Below are positions 1-11,420 of a stretch of 64,000 nucleotides of DNA, in pieces. This DNA is from Aurifilum marmelostoma. Taxonomy: Eukaryota; Ascomycota; Sordariomycetes; Diaporthales; Cryphonectriaceae. Position 1 is the first letter of the stretch; each line of letters starts with the position of its first letter. The position numbers and the translations under genes are program-made. The notes beneath the pieces were generated by a model that saw nothing but the letters and a program-made list of their open reading frames with translations, had not been told where the DNA came from and searched no databases. The stretch is from positions 2,852,001 to 2,916,000 of the forward strand of contig JAMXSV010000028.1 of assembly GCA_027559495.1 (NCBI GenBank), given 5' to 3'.

Positions 1-1771
1 AGGGAGGTGTCGCTGTTGACAATGGGCTAGACTGACCTGATTGACAAGAAAGAAGAAGTTAAGACTGGTTTGTTGAGGGTGGAAAGGGCAGTGTGCAGTG
101 AAGAAGATCACGATGTAAATTGCGTTTGTTGTAGTTTTGAAGGAAAGAAAAGTATCGCACGTTGGAAAGTGGAGTGTTGAGGTTGTTTGGGGGGGGGGGG
201 AGGGACTCAGCGAGGGGTGTGTCCAAGGCGGTGTTGGGCAGGCGGATGGGAAAGGGTACCTAAGTGTCTAGTGGCACACGGGCGGAGACAGGGTGGTGCA
301 GGAAATTGGCGGCGGAAAGGCTTGCGGTGATCTCATGCACTGCAGCACCGGCCAGTGGTGCCCACTCTTGGTGCACCAAGCAGTCTCGTCCACCCTGCCA
401 AAAAAAGATATACACGCGCCCGCCTTCGCAAGCAGCTGCCCTTGCTAGAAAGGGTTCGTCCTCAATGGTCCACATGTAATGGTCAAATCATATATTGGAG
501 TTTCTTTTCTCTTTTCTTTTCCTTTCTTCTATGTTCTAGTCATTCGATGTTCAAAACAGATTGCAGTCTGCTGCATCCATCCCTTCAGAGTTGCAAGAAA
601 GAACAGAGATCTGCCCTGCTAGCCCACCCAGTCCCCAGGCTTAAGGGGGCACTGATCTGCTTCAAAGTGCGATTAGACGCATAACACCCTGTTTCCTGTT
701 CGTCTTGATGCGGCCCCTTCGGTTGCCTATTTGCCTTAGTCTGGGTCCTCATAAAGGGTCTTAACAACCAAGGCGCTTGTTGAGTGTGCCCCATCTGAAA
801 GGCGGCTCGGCTAGCCATCTGTGTGGTCTGTCTGCCCTGTGCAAACCACCAGTGTCCGCCGGGTCAGAGTGCTATCCAGCACCCAGCGCCTGTGGGACCA
901 GCCCGCCTTGTTTTCTGCCGGTTCCCGACTGCAACCAGCGCTTCACATGTTGCTTCTGTGCTCTTCCTTTTCATTATTTCTTTTTATTTTTAGTTTTTTC
1001 TCTGGTGTGGTGACCTGCGAGTGGCGGTAGGGCCAAGGTTTGATGCAGTCAGCGGTGTATTGTACACCTGTCCCACCTCGAATCCTCCCTCCCTTCAGAG
1101 ACGGGATCCAACAGATTGGGCGAGGGAAGGGGATGGTCGCCCGGCCCTGGAGATAGATATCTTCCATGCACTGAAAATCTTTGGCTGATGCTGATCATGG
1201 AGAACAGTCACAGCCATGTCCTCCCACTGCAAGGAAAGGAGTGCTGGCCAACTAGCATGACCTCAGCTGCCCCCTGAAGCCCGTCTCTTCTTCCGTGTAT
1301 CCATGTAGAATGATTGGCTGCCCCGTCTCGAGACCCCCATCTTGCGCTCCCCCTGTTACCACCCAAACAAGATCCCAGAACGTGCTAGACACTTGCCATG
1401 CCGCCCTGCCCCAAGCCTGACGGATGGGGCATCCATCGACCCCCTCTGGCACGGCCCTCGCCCCCAAGGCTGCCGAGATATTCCGTCATTGGCCCACTGC
1501 CGCACCTTGCCCTTTCCTCCGCCCGTCTGGAGCTGGACAAAGCTTGTAAAGTCTCACACCACACTCCCACATCAGGTGCCAATTGAGGCTTGAAGCTGCG
1601 TATGAACTCTCCCCCCCCCCCCACGTCATACCACTACTACCAACTCCTCACCTCCCACGAGCCAATTGCCAGCTAACATAACGTCTCACAAGTCCAGACG
1701 CCATCCGAACCTCTCCTCATTCTCTCCTTCTCTTTATTCCCTGGACTTTCTTTTTCGCATATTAATCCAAA
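1..1771. other. Intergenic / 5' flank, no gene seen
   Basis: I see no convincing coding sequence here. The open frames are short, overlap on both strands and have no recognisable motif. There is a run of about 12 G near 190-201 and a run of 12 C near 1610-1621. The pyrimidine-rich stretch from about 1690 to 1770 immediately precedes the ATPase-inhibitor start and is probably its promoter and 5' leader. Confidence 0.6.
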
Positions 1772-2513
1772 ATGCTCCGCCAATCCTTCACCAAGCTGAC
1801 CCGCCCGGCCATCTCCTCGTCGCGAGCATTCTCCGTGTCAGCCCGTGTCATGGCTGAAGGCGACACCGGTGCGCCCCCAAAGGGTCTGGGCCAGGCGTAA
1901 GTCCCTCATTCTTCCGTTCTCAGCTTCCTGCCCTTCCCTTCTCTGCCGGGGGGCCACAGGGGCTCCTGTCATGGAGCTATCCGAAGCTCCCGCGCGCCGT
2001 GTGCTTCCCGGCCTGGATGGTCCTTTCAGCCTTGGGGGCAAGGCGGGCAAAAGGTCCCATCGGGCTGTCCACGGGCACGAGATGGGTTACATACTGCTCG
2101 TTGTCCTGCTCTCTCGAGGATTAGAGAAGAATTACCCGGGATCATTCCGCCAGCCCTTCCCTACCACGAGATATGGAGACAAGATCATTGCCGCTGACAA
2201 TCCTTCTTGGGGAATAGTGACGCCTTCCAGAAGCGTGAGAAGGCCAACGAGGACTACGCGATCCGTCAGCGCGAGAAGGAGAAGCTCCTGGAGCTCAAGA
2301 AGAAGCTGGCCGAGCAGCAGGCCCACCTGAAGCAGCTCGAGGCTCACATGTACGTCGGACCTTACTGCGACTTTTCTCGCGTCATCTTTCCTTCCTCTTT
2401 CCTTCCTTGCCTCTCTTCCTGGCTGGCTGGCTGGCTCTCTTTGCGTGCAAGACTAACTGGACCGATTCTACAGTGACGAGATTACCAAGGATCAGGGCGG
2501 CGAGCACAACTAA
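1772..2513 (+). CDS. INH1: Mitochondrial F1-ATPase inhibitor (IF1 family)
   Basis: Three exons, 1772-1896, 2218-2349 and 2474-2513, encode 98 aa with consistent phases (125+132+40=297 nt). Introns are GTAAGT..TAG (321 nt, long for this genome) and GTACGT..CAG. Residues 1 to about 27 are rich in R and S without acidic residues, as expected of a mitochondrial presequence (MLRQSFTKLTRP start). The mature part has the IF1 core: DAFQKREKANEDYAIRQ, then a Lys/Glu/Leu-rich helix (KLLELKKKLAEQQAHLKQLE). IF1 binds F1-ATPase at low pH and blocks ATP hydrolysis when the proton gradient collapses; that role is family knowledge. Length and motif order fit yeast Inh1. The function is secure; the exon 3 tail (DEITKDQGGEHN) is short but in frame. 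Confidence 0.93.
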
Positions 2514-3199
2514 AGCGACGACGTATGTTGATGGGAATCGCGAAACCACGTCCATGCCGCGTAGGACCGGAGGCGTTGTTGCTTCAGGAACGAGTTTGCG
2601 CGATGCAAGAGCGGAACTGTGGCTATAACGATGAGCAGTTCGTGGGAATACTAGAGACAAGGGCACATACTGCCGCCTTGTTCTCATTGTGACCGAATAC
2701 CATCTCCTGCGTAACTAGTAAATTGCACCACTGTACATAAAATCGCATCAATTTGTGGTTTTTGTCAAGTGCGCCGCACCCTGCTGTGCACTTCTATGGA
2801 TGAATACCTCTCGAATAGGTCTCGTGACCATGAAGTATTGGTGCCCAAAGCTTTCCCTGCTCCGTCACCCCTGTCCATCGTCTCAAGTCCTACAATCATA
2901 TAATACAGGACGCTGCGGTGCGAATAAAACGCTCTTCTGGGCAACGTAATTACCTCCCGGTAGTCTAATGGTTCGTAGCTCTCGGGACACCCCTAGTCAT
3001 AACCAGCTGGGCAGGCAGATTGCACCCCCGGAGGTCGGACTCGTTGCTCGTCAATAAGATGGGAACATGGGATATGCGCGTTCCCAGCTAGAAAGACGTC
3101 CCTGCCCTGCTCTCTTGAATTTTTCTTTTCTTTTGGATTTCCTTTCCTGAATGATGTGCCTTACAGACAGGCGTCTTTAGGTTTCAGGACATCGCCACC
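2514..3199. other. Convergent intergenic region
   Basis: This is shared 3' flank between the ATPase inhibitor (+) and NSP1 (-). No ORF with recognisable content. A TAGTCTAATGG stretch near 2962-2972 resembles a tRNA A box, but I could not build a cloverleaf or find a B box. Confidence 0.6.
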
Positions 3200-5436
3200 T
3201 TACCGGCGGCCCAAATAGGATCGTCCGAAGCCTGCAACTGCATCATTCGCCTGGTTGCCGTAGTTCGTGCCCATGGTGTTAGCCGCCTTTTGCGCGGCCT
3301 TGACCTTGGCCTCCAACGCCGCAGCATTGTCGTCGATCCACTTGAGCTGGTGGAGGTGCCCGTTCAGGACACGGACAACCTGGCTAAGCTGTTTCGGCAC
3401 TTTGATCAGTATTCACTCGGTCCAAAATGCCAAGACTCACTTCACGCATGGCTACATACCGGATCATCAGGCTTGTTGCCCTTGTTGAGCGAGCCCGAGA
3501 TGTCGTTGATCTCAGAGATCATCTTGCCCAGGTCCTTGCCCATATCCTCCAGCCGGTCTGTCACGTTCTCCGCCAACTTGTAGGTCCGCTCACGCTCCTG
3601 GTCTGGACCACCCAGCTGGTCGCTGGAGCCGATCTGCTTCTCGAACGTCTCATCCACTTGCTTCTCGTACTGGTCAAGCCAGGCCTCGAGCTCGCTCTGG
3701 TGGCTCTCAACGGACTGCAGCTGGCGATCAATCTCGTTGGTGGCCTTCTCGGCTTCGTGGGTGCTGAGGAACAGCTTCTGGATCTTTTCGCCATTTTCTA
3801 TCAGAAGACGATCCCATTTCGCAACCTTTTCGGCCTGGCCCTTGAACTCCTTTTGGTACTTCTGGAGGTCGGAGGCCCATCGGGTGATGATCTCGTCCAT
3901 CGTTTTGTTCTTCAGCCGCGGCAGCGAGGCAGGGGGTCCGGCGGTTGAGTTACCCGAGGCTGCCTTTGATGGATCAGCTGCCGCGGTGGCAGTGCCGCCG
4001 GAACCAGTGGCCGTGGCCGAGTTAGCACCCGGAGTGCCAGAGGTAGCTGTAGCAGCCGTAGGCGCAGCTGTAGACGTGGACGCCGGTGCAGAGGTAGCTG
4101 CCCCACCGAACAGAGTCGACGGCGTCCCGCCAGATGTCGATGCTTGGGTGGTCGCCGTGGCCGACTTGGCGCCGAACAAGCTTGGTGTGCTGGAAGACGG
4201 GGCAGCCATGCTGGTCGGGGCGCTGGTGGCAGGTGTAGATGAAGCTGCAGTCGCAGGCGTGGTGGCTGAGAATAGGGAGGGCTTTGAGGCCGGGGCAGAG
4301 GTGCCACTGCCACTGGCCGCAGTAGAGCCAAGTGTGGGAAATAGAGTCGAGGAGGCCGGGGCCGCCGTCGTCGCCGTGCTGGTAGCTGGTGCTGTCGTCG
4401 TAGCAGGCTTGGACCCAAAGAGAGACGGAGTGCTTGTACCGGCTGCTGGCTCGACAGGCTTGGGAGCCGATGCAGCGGCTCCGCCGCCAAAGATATTCGA
4501 GGTAGACGGAGTGCCACCAGTGGAGGCACCGAACAAGTTGCCGGCAGGCTTCTGAGCAGCTGCTGAGGTCGATGCAGAAGCACCACCGAAGAGGTTTGAG
4601 GCTGAGCTGCTTGCAGCAGGCTGGGATGATGGGGTCGTACTCGATCCAGTACCGAAAAGATTGGTGCTCGGCTGAGCTGGCCCTCCGAACAGGGACTTGG
4701 AAGCAGGCGCTTGCGAGGTCTGACCGGGTGCTGGCGCAGACTGACCAAAGAGTGCAGCTGAAGACTTCGCAGGATCGGCTGGAGGGGCACCGGCTGGAGT
4801 GGTCGAGCCCAGGTTGTTAAAGAGGGGCTTTGCGGGCGTGGCCTGGCCGGCAGGAGTGGGCGAGCTGAACAAAGAACCTCCGCTAGGGGCGGCAGACGTA
4901 GCACCTCCGAGAGCAGAGCCAGGAGTATTTCCCGTGCTTGCACCAAAGAGACCAGTTGAAGGCTTGCTTGCGCCACCAAACAAATTTCCACCAGCTGTGC
5001 TCGTGGTTGCAGCGCCTCCAGTGGCTGGAGTCGAGGTAGTGGGGGTGGTATTGCCAAAGAGGTTGGAGGATGCTGGCTTGCTAGCACCTCCAAAAAGACC
5101 ACCACCACCACCTGCCACGGGCGTCGAGCCTGTGGATGCAGCTCCTCCAAACAGACCCCCACCAGAAGAAGGTGTGCTCGCTCCACCAGCACCACCAAAC
5201 AGAGAGCCTGCAGGCTTTTGGGCATTATTGTTGGTCGACCCTAGGCCACTGAACAGACCCCCGCCACTTGACTGACCACCAGCAGGTGCATTGTTGCTTG
5301 TAGAGTTTCCAAAACCAAAACCGCTGGAAGGAGTCGAGGATGATGCAGCACCACCGAAGATGGAGGAAGGGGCAGCGGTAGAGGAGGCGGCCGGCGCAGA
5401 TGTGCCTGGAGTGCTGCTGCCAAAGTTGAACGACAT
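3200..5436 (-). CDS. NSP1: Nucleoporin NSP1 (Nup62 family)
   Basis: Two exons on the minus strand (5436-3460 and 3388-3200, intron GTATGT..CAG of 71 nt) give 721 aa. Residues 1 to about 505 are a low-complexity Ser/Thr/Ala/Gly domain with many FG, LFG and GLFG-like repeats; it starts MSFNFGSSTPG. From about residue 510 the C-terminal coiled-coil domain follows (PRLKNKTMDEIITRW, then Gln/Glu/Lys heptads), and exon 2 supplies the conserved tail PLSQVVRVLNGHLHQLKWID. In the family the FG part forms the permeability barrier of the nuclear pore, and the coiled coil assembles with Nup57/Nup49 and Nup82. The start is the first ATG, in a strong CCCACCATG context; the frame is open slightly further upstream but without an ATG. 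Identification is secure. Confidence 0.95.
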
Positions 5437-6409
5437 GGTGGGCAAGATGACCTGTCTCGTTGGTGACTTTCTTGAGAGATAGCTGCAATTCGTAGAGGAA
5501 AAAGGTTGGCAGGTATGTTAGAGGAAAGTCGCGAAGAGATAGGTTAGGGCTGAGTCGCTGTGAAGCCTGACTTTAGTAGAGTGTACGATGGCTGGGTGAC
5601 TGGATAAACAGACGAACAGGTGATGGGCTTTCCAAGAGGCAGCACCAGTAACGGACCGTTATCCCCACGACTTCGGTGCTGGCAGATCGCAGGTCTCAGA
5701 AGAAATCTTCAAAGGCTGCACCTCTTGTCCAGTTGGTGTTGAGGTGAGACTATCTGCTTCCTGCAAATATTCAGCCAGGTAGAAGTCGCGATAGCTCGTA
5801 CAAACAGTTCCAAAGCGCGCCAAGCTAGTTGTTGCCAGCCGGGAGTTGGAAATTTCGGGGCAGGGGTGTACCGTCCAACGTTGTAGCATTCACTACATAG
5901 TACTATTGCCAAGTCACAATGGTCCAGGCCAGTGAAGGAGCACAAGCGGCAGCCTACAGTGCGGGCGGAGGGAGGGGGGCCACCCCGGGAAATCGCCGCC
6001 CAGCCTGTGTAGCTCCACTATCTTGCTTCCCACGAGAGGTCTGGACCGGACCATGGACTATCTATGAGACGTCAAGGTTTCTTGGAAGAGGTCGAAACTT
6101 GTCGATCAACCAGCCCGGCACTCAGAGCTGCCCTCCTCAGCTGGTCCATCCCCGTTGAACTCTTTTTATGAGCAATCTTCCTGCATATGCACCAGTTCTC
6201 ATAGGTGCCCTTCAGCTGTATAACTGTCAGGCTTGAGGCCCCTCCACCCTCTGACCACTGCCCCTCCTTGCTCTCTCTTCCATCATCGCACGTGTCTTCA
6301 AACAACACCACATATCCTTCAAATAAACCTTTTCGAGTGACCGTTCCAGACACCGCCCCTCCCCCGTCTCCCACCCTCTCCGGCGTCATCCTCCCAACGA
6401 CGAACAGCC
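5437..6409. other. Divergent promoter region, NSP1 / Laa2-like
   Basis: About 970 nt between two divergently transcribed genes. No supported ORF. It should hold both promoters and 5' leaders; the stretch just before 6410 is pyrimidine-rich, like many fungal leaders. Confidence 0.55.
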
Positions 6410-8020
6410 ATGTCTGGCAGAAGAGACAGCCTGACTCCCCCTGAGAGGAGCGGGACCAAGGATCCTGGTGCCCATGAGCTGGGTAAGTGTCGCTGTTACC
6501 CCTGAGATTTCGGTGTGCCTGGGCTCCTTGGATATTGTACTGACAGAAACCGTCCAGATTCATCCGAATCCGATGATCACTTCTCCGATGCCCAGTCCGT
6601 TCCTCGCAGCCCCAGCGCCTCCCCCATACCCAAGCTCCGGGTCGAGAAGGTCAGCCACGAGCCGTCGTACGGTGAGGTTCCGGGTACCGAGGCGTACAAG
6701 ATGAGGGAGGAGGACGCTGAGCCAGACGAGATTGCTGTTGTGCCCGAGGACAAGGATACACCGGCCGGCAGTGAGAACGAGACAGGAGACATCAAGTCGC
6801 CTTCGACTCCTGGCGGTCACCCGATTCCCAAGACGGTAGTGGAGGAGAGCACTGGCACCTCAGAGGCGCAGTCCCACCCTGAAGTCAAACATAAGGGAGA
6901 TGCATCACCGGATGTGCTGATCAAGTCGCCGGTAGAGCAGGAAGGCACTGGTACGAAAATGTAGCAGGACCCTTGCTTTCACCTCCCGAGGTACTGAGAA
7001 TTGTCTATTGTAGTTGAACCAATATCACCCGCGTTGTCCTCGCCAAAATCCGTCCGGTCAAGACGGAAATCTTCTACTTCCAAGCAGGAAGTGGAAGGTG
7101 CTGATGATGACAACGATGAGTTTGGGGATGATTTCGACGACTTCGAGGAGGGTGACGAGGAGGCCGAGTTTGATGACTTCGACGATGGCTTCCAGGAGCC
7201 CGAGACGCCCTCTGCCCCTGTCACATCATCAGCACCGGCTATACAGCCATTATCATTTGTATGTCGCCCTTTCGCGTGTGTATTTCTTAGTCTCGTATGT
7301 TCCACATACTGATCTCGATGCCATTTCAGTCAATACCTGACTTCGACGGGCTGGACCCGGACGACATAGCCAGGACCACGGAGCCCTACCTTGACGCTCT
7401 CTTCCCCACTACAGCAGGCGATGACGTGCCACCAACGCCGACCATATCCTCAAAAGATAACCCCATATTCCTCACCCAGCGTTCTGCCTCGCTCTGGTCT
7501 CAACTAGTCGCCCCGCCGCCCCTCCAGCCGCCGGACTGGATCCGCTCTCGCATCCGCCGGCTCTTCCTCGTCTCCCTCGGTGTGCCCGTCGACCTAGACG
7601 AGATTCTACCGGCGTCGAAGCAGAAGAAACTCGTCCTCCCGTCCATGAACTCCCCCCCGCACATCCTCCGACTCGCGACGGTCTGGCTCGCGCGCACCCT
7701 CGCGGCTGAAGTCTCCACAGCCGGGACAGGAGAATGTTCCGGACGGACCGGTATCGTCCAAGCCAAGAGGCCCGCCCCCGCCACCCGAATTTGACCTCGT
7801 CGCCGCGCGGCAGCTGTGCACAACCACAGACGAGGCTCTGGACGGTATGACGGATGGTGAGTTGAAGGAGCATATCAACCGGCTGCAGGGGCTAGAGGGC
7901 ACCGCCATGGCGGTTTTGGAGTACTGGAAGGAAAGGACGGATGAGCAGATCAAGGAGAGAGAAGCATTCGAGGGTGTTATTGAGAACCTGGTGAAGCACG
8001 CACGGAAGACGAGGAAGTAA
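6410..8020 (+). CDS. Laa2-like (DUF5102) AP-1 accessory protein, with a +1 frameshift in the assembled sequence
   Basis: Four exons: 6410-6482, 6558-6950, 7014-7258 and 7330-8020. Exon 2 has an acidic/Ser start (DSSESDDHFSDAQS); exon 3 has a strongly acidic DEFGDDFDDFEEGDEEAEFDDF patch; exon 4 starts SIPDFDGLDPDDIARTTEPY; the C-terminus is basic (NLVKHARKTRK). This pattern resembles the fungal Laa2/YBL010C family, which with Laa1 helps the AP-1 clathrin adaptor; that assignment is from memory of the family and moderate. In exon 4 the frame breaks at seven C (7652-7658). Upstream it ends PSMNS; downstream coding resumes one frame over (SDSRRSGSR, then a stretch of about 80 residues ending at the stop 8018-8020). 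With six C the total is 1401 nt and 466 aa. No plausible intron explains it. Confidence 0.7.
7652..7658 (+). other. Seven-C run at which the Laa2-like frame shifts
   Basis: The frame before the run reads into an out-of-frame tail that ends at 7794. The frame after it begins just past a TGA that overlaps the preceding ATG. Dropping one C joins the two cleanly. See the matching run at 9947-9953. Confidence 0.85.
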
Positions 8021-8565
8021 AAACAGAACGATTGTAGACGCTAAGAGGGTTTCTTTAACAAGCCAAAGGGGGGGCCGTTAAGCTCGATAGGACCACATGT
8101 TGGGAGAGCCTTACACCTCGTGGGAGACGTAGCTAGCTAGCTACCAAGGTGAATATTAAAAAACCGTCACCGATTCTACTGTTCTCCCAGTGTCTACGCG
8201 ATAATACTTAAGGATGGCCGACACAGCAAGCATATGGAGGAGGAGTATGCTTGTCTCTCAATGCTATAAAGGCATATAGTGTGATCCACGTTTGTTGAGT
8301 TTCCGAGCAAACATGAGCCCGTGGTCGAGATGGACTCTACCACAGCAGTTGATTCTTGTCTCTCATACAAGGGATCCGCACAGCACGATTTTCAGTCGAC
8401 AAGAGAAGGAACAGATCCTGTACTGTAAACTGAACTGACTTTTTTGTATTCCTAATGCTGTCTAGATACAGCCCTAGCCGTCGCAGCCAGGGTGACCCCA
8501 ACAGAGGCACAGCACTCCCTACAACAACCGCCGCCGCCGCCGTTTTCATACTGGCAGCCATCAGC
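8021..8565. other. Convergent intergenic region
   Basis: 3' flanks of the Laa2-like gene (+) and eIF2 gamma (-). No supported gene. A small CCG-repeat patch lies near 8528-8543. Confidence 0.6.
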
Positions 8566-10161
8566 CTAGTTAGTGCTGGGCTGCAGAGTGTTTCCAGCAG
8601 CGATTGTAGCCCAGCCGATGAGGCGCCAATGCTTCTCGATACGTCGAGACAGCGCAACCTTTTCACCAATGTTCGTGCAGGCAGGGTTGGTCAGGATAAG
8701 CTTCGCGGCATCCTTCTTGATGGCGGCCACCTTCGCGCCTGCTGAGGTGGAACCAATGTTCACCATGATGACCTCGTTCTTGGCCAGCTTCTCGACCTTG
8801 GCCTGCTTGCCATCTGCAGTACGGACACCGAGCAGGCGGCGGAGCAGGTAGAAGTTGACCTCGATCTCGGAGTAGATCTCGGGCAGGCGGCCCTTGAGTC
8901 CGAGAACGAAACCGACAAGACGATCGGCACGGCAGAGAGTAGGGTCGATGCGGGTACCGACACCAATGAGGCCACCTGGGACGGCGTACTTGAGATCGTT
9001 GGACTCGGAGTTGAGAGAAACAATTCGGGAGAAGATGGGTGTGCACTTCAGATCACCCTTGTCATCACGAGTGACGATACCTGGCCGGATCTCAATCTCG
9101 TCGCCAAGCTTGAGCACACCGTGCAGGATAGAGCCACCAGCGACACCACCCTTCAGCTCGTCGATCTCCGCACCGGGCTTGTTGACGTCGAACGACCGAA
9201 TGACAATCATCTGAGGGTCCATGCTGAAATCTCTAGGAGGCACAGGGATGGTGTTGACGATAGCCTCGTTCACAGCGTCGATGTTGAACTTCAGCTGGGC
9301 AGAGATGGGGATGACTGGCGACTTGCCGGCGACGGTGCCACGGATGAACTTCAGGATGGACTGGTAGTGTGCCAGGGCGGCCTCTTCCCGCATCAGATCG
9401 ACCTTGTTCTGCAAGATGATGATCTTGTCCAGCTTCATGATCTCGATGGCAGCCAAGTGCTCCGAGGTCTGAGGCTGGGGGCAGGTTTCGTTTCCGGCGA
9501 CCAGCAGCAGCGCGGCGTCCATGACCGCGGCTCCTGACAACATGGTGCTCATGAGAATGTCGTGACCAGGGCAGTCGACGAAGCTGGGTACCACTTGCGT
9601 TAGCCACAGGTATACGAATCACGCACCGACGTAGGGGCTACTCACGAGACGTGTCTCAGCAATCTGTATGTGCCACCGCATCCCTCGCGCTCGCAAGGAG
9701 GGTCGACCTCCTTGTCGCTCTTGTAACTCCGGAAGCAACCAGGCCTTGGGCACTCCTTATTATCGCACTGGTAGATCTTGGCATTGGCGTAGCCAAGCTT
9801 GATGGTGATGTTTCTTATCAACTCGTTCTTGAAACGGACGGTCTGGACGCCCGAGATGGCCTTAACGACGGTCGACTTGCCGTGAGCGACATGGCCGATG
9901 GTGCCAATGTTGATGGTCGCCTGCCTGGCGATGATCTCGGGGGTGAGGGGGGGACAGGGTCGACACGTCGAGGTCCTTTGGCTCCGTCTGGGGAGGCAGA
10001 GGTGGACGCTGGACGACGGGCGCGGGAGCAGCCTTCTTCATGGCAGGCTTCAGGGGCTTTTCTTCCTCGACCTCGTGGTCCGACAGCCCGACCTCAGAGG
10101 CCTCGCTGTCGGACGCGTTGATGTCGTTGCCCAACTTATCCGTCTCGCCGTTCTCCGCCAT
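8566..10161 (-). CDS. GCD11: Translation initiation factor eIF2 gamma, with a +1 frameshift in the assembled sequence
   Basis: Minus strand, exons 10161-9646 and 9583-8566, intron GTGAGT..CAG of 62 nt. eIF2 gamma is the GTP-binding subunit of eIF2 that delivers Met-tRNAi to the 40S ribosome. Visible: G1 loop GHVAHGKST (about 89-97), a Cys-rich zinc knuckle ([17 protein letters not shown]), G3 DCPGH (about 175), G4 NKVD (about 230), and beta-barrel domains ending in [15 protein letters not shown]. The N-terminal extension is acidic (MAENGETDK start). The frame breaks at a seven-G run on the plus strand (9947-9953): with seven C in the coding strand the protein leaves frame after DVSTLS and loses the whole G domain. 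With six it reads [11 protein letters not shown] into the G1 loop, and total length becomes 1533 nt, 510 aa. Since eIF2 gamma is essential, I take the extra base as an error. Confidence 0.95.
9947..9953 (-). other. Seven-G run (seven C in the coding strand) at which the eIF2 gamma frame shifts
   Basis: One base must be absent for the conserved GTPase domain to be translated from the only sensible start at 10161. This is the second such run in an assigned exon; the first is at 7652-7658. Confidence 0.9.
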
Positions 10162-11420
10162 CGTGATGGTATGTATGCTTTGATTCGAAGTGAGGAAGGG
10201 GCGTCCAATGTGCCGACTGTCCGTACCAGTCTTAATCGCAGGAGCGAATGAGGACTCCGAGATGAGTGTGTCTGGGTGGGGTGAAGCGGATCGGGGGTTG
10301 ATTGTCTACAGAGGAGACAATGCTTCGGAGGCTGCTGTTGGATTTGGTGGGTAGGTAGCCTCTTGCCTCTTTCAAGATTGAGTCACTGCAGAAGATTTCC
10401 TTAGCACTGGCATCGGTACTTGGGTACATGCTGCTGCGCTACCTACCCCTCCTAGCCCCACCAAACATGCCTGCGCCCGCGCCACAGTGGCTGGTGTCAA
10501 AAGGTCTTTACATACAGCACCAAGAGCATCGAGACAGAGACTGGCTGGGCTTTTGTATTTGCACGGCATTACTGAATCATAGGATCTTACCATGTACCTA
10601 TCTTTTTGGAAACAGATTTTCTTCTGCCTTTTTTTTCCTTTTTCTTTTCCTTGTTTGTGTTTCTAGCTGGGCTTACTTTCCTCAAGCGCGGCTTACTTCA
10701 GCACACAACTATCATAGCCTTGTGAGACGGCCATATCTAACTTACTGTAAAGCACTGTCAATTCTTTGCGCCCAACGAATTTCGCTGCCAAACTTTTGCT
10801 AGGATTTGATGGACCCCCCCCCCCCGATCCTATGGTGTCTACCCCGTTTATAAATCCAAAATCATGGCCATCAAGCTTTGTCCCGTGAGCTTTCGCTTTT
10901 GAGCCTGGGCCACTGAATCTGGAGACAAAGGAAATCCCCGGAGTGCAGGAATCATACCTCTCTTGTGATCTGGGATAATCACACAGTGAAGCAGCTACAG
11001 TAGTGGCTTGAAGGCCCTTTCAATATCTTTAACTTCTTCAGGAGCCCAAGACCAGGATCTAATACGCCAGAACAAAGGCTGAATGTGATTTCCAAGACCT
11101 TTCCCCATCCAGCCTTGCTCACACTGAACAATCTACATGCCATCAACCTTGCCCTGCTCCCAACCAGCGGCTATAGTTCCTACAAGTGTTCTGATGCGTT
11201 GGCTAAGGACTAAGGGGAAATTCATTGCTCTTCATGCCCCCAGGCACTTTGTCACCGCACTTGAAGTGCTAGCCCCTATTAATGAACAGCCGCCTACTAG
11301 ACTCTATCCTAAGAAGCTGTGGAGTTGTGTGTATGCAAGCCCCTAGAAGTCAAGACGGCCCATGAGATCAAGCGGCGAGATTTCTGACCTTGAACATGGT
11401 CCAAAGAATGACTATGAGCT
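10162..11420. other. Gene-poor stretch upstream of eIF2 gamma
   Basis: Promoter and 5' leader of eIF2 gamma on the left, then unassigned sequence. A run of 12 C lies near 10806-10817. No ORF shows a family motif. Confidence 0.55.

Noticed and set aside
2950..3060. tRNA gene suggested by GGTAGTCTAATGGTTCG
   Set aside because: The A-box-like stretch is present, but there is no GGTTCGANNCC B box or consistent acceptor/anticodon stems downstream.
3737..5275. Long antisense and shifted open frames across NSP1 (up to 437 codons)
   Set aside because: They are shadows of the low-complexity FG-repeat region; NSP1 itself has the family start, repeats and coiled-coil end.
5919..6563. Open frames between NSP1 and the Laa2-like gene, including a 163-codon minus-strand one
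   Set aside because: No motif, overlap with promoter/leader and exon 1 on the other strand; composition not protein-like.
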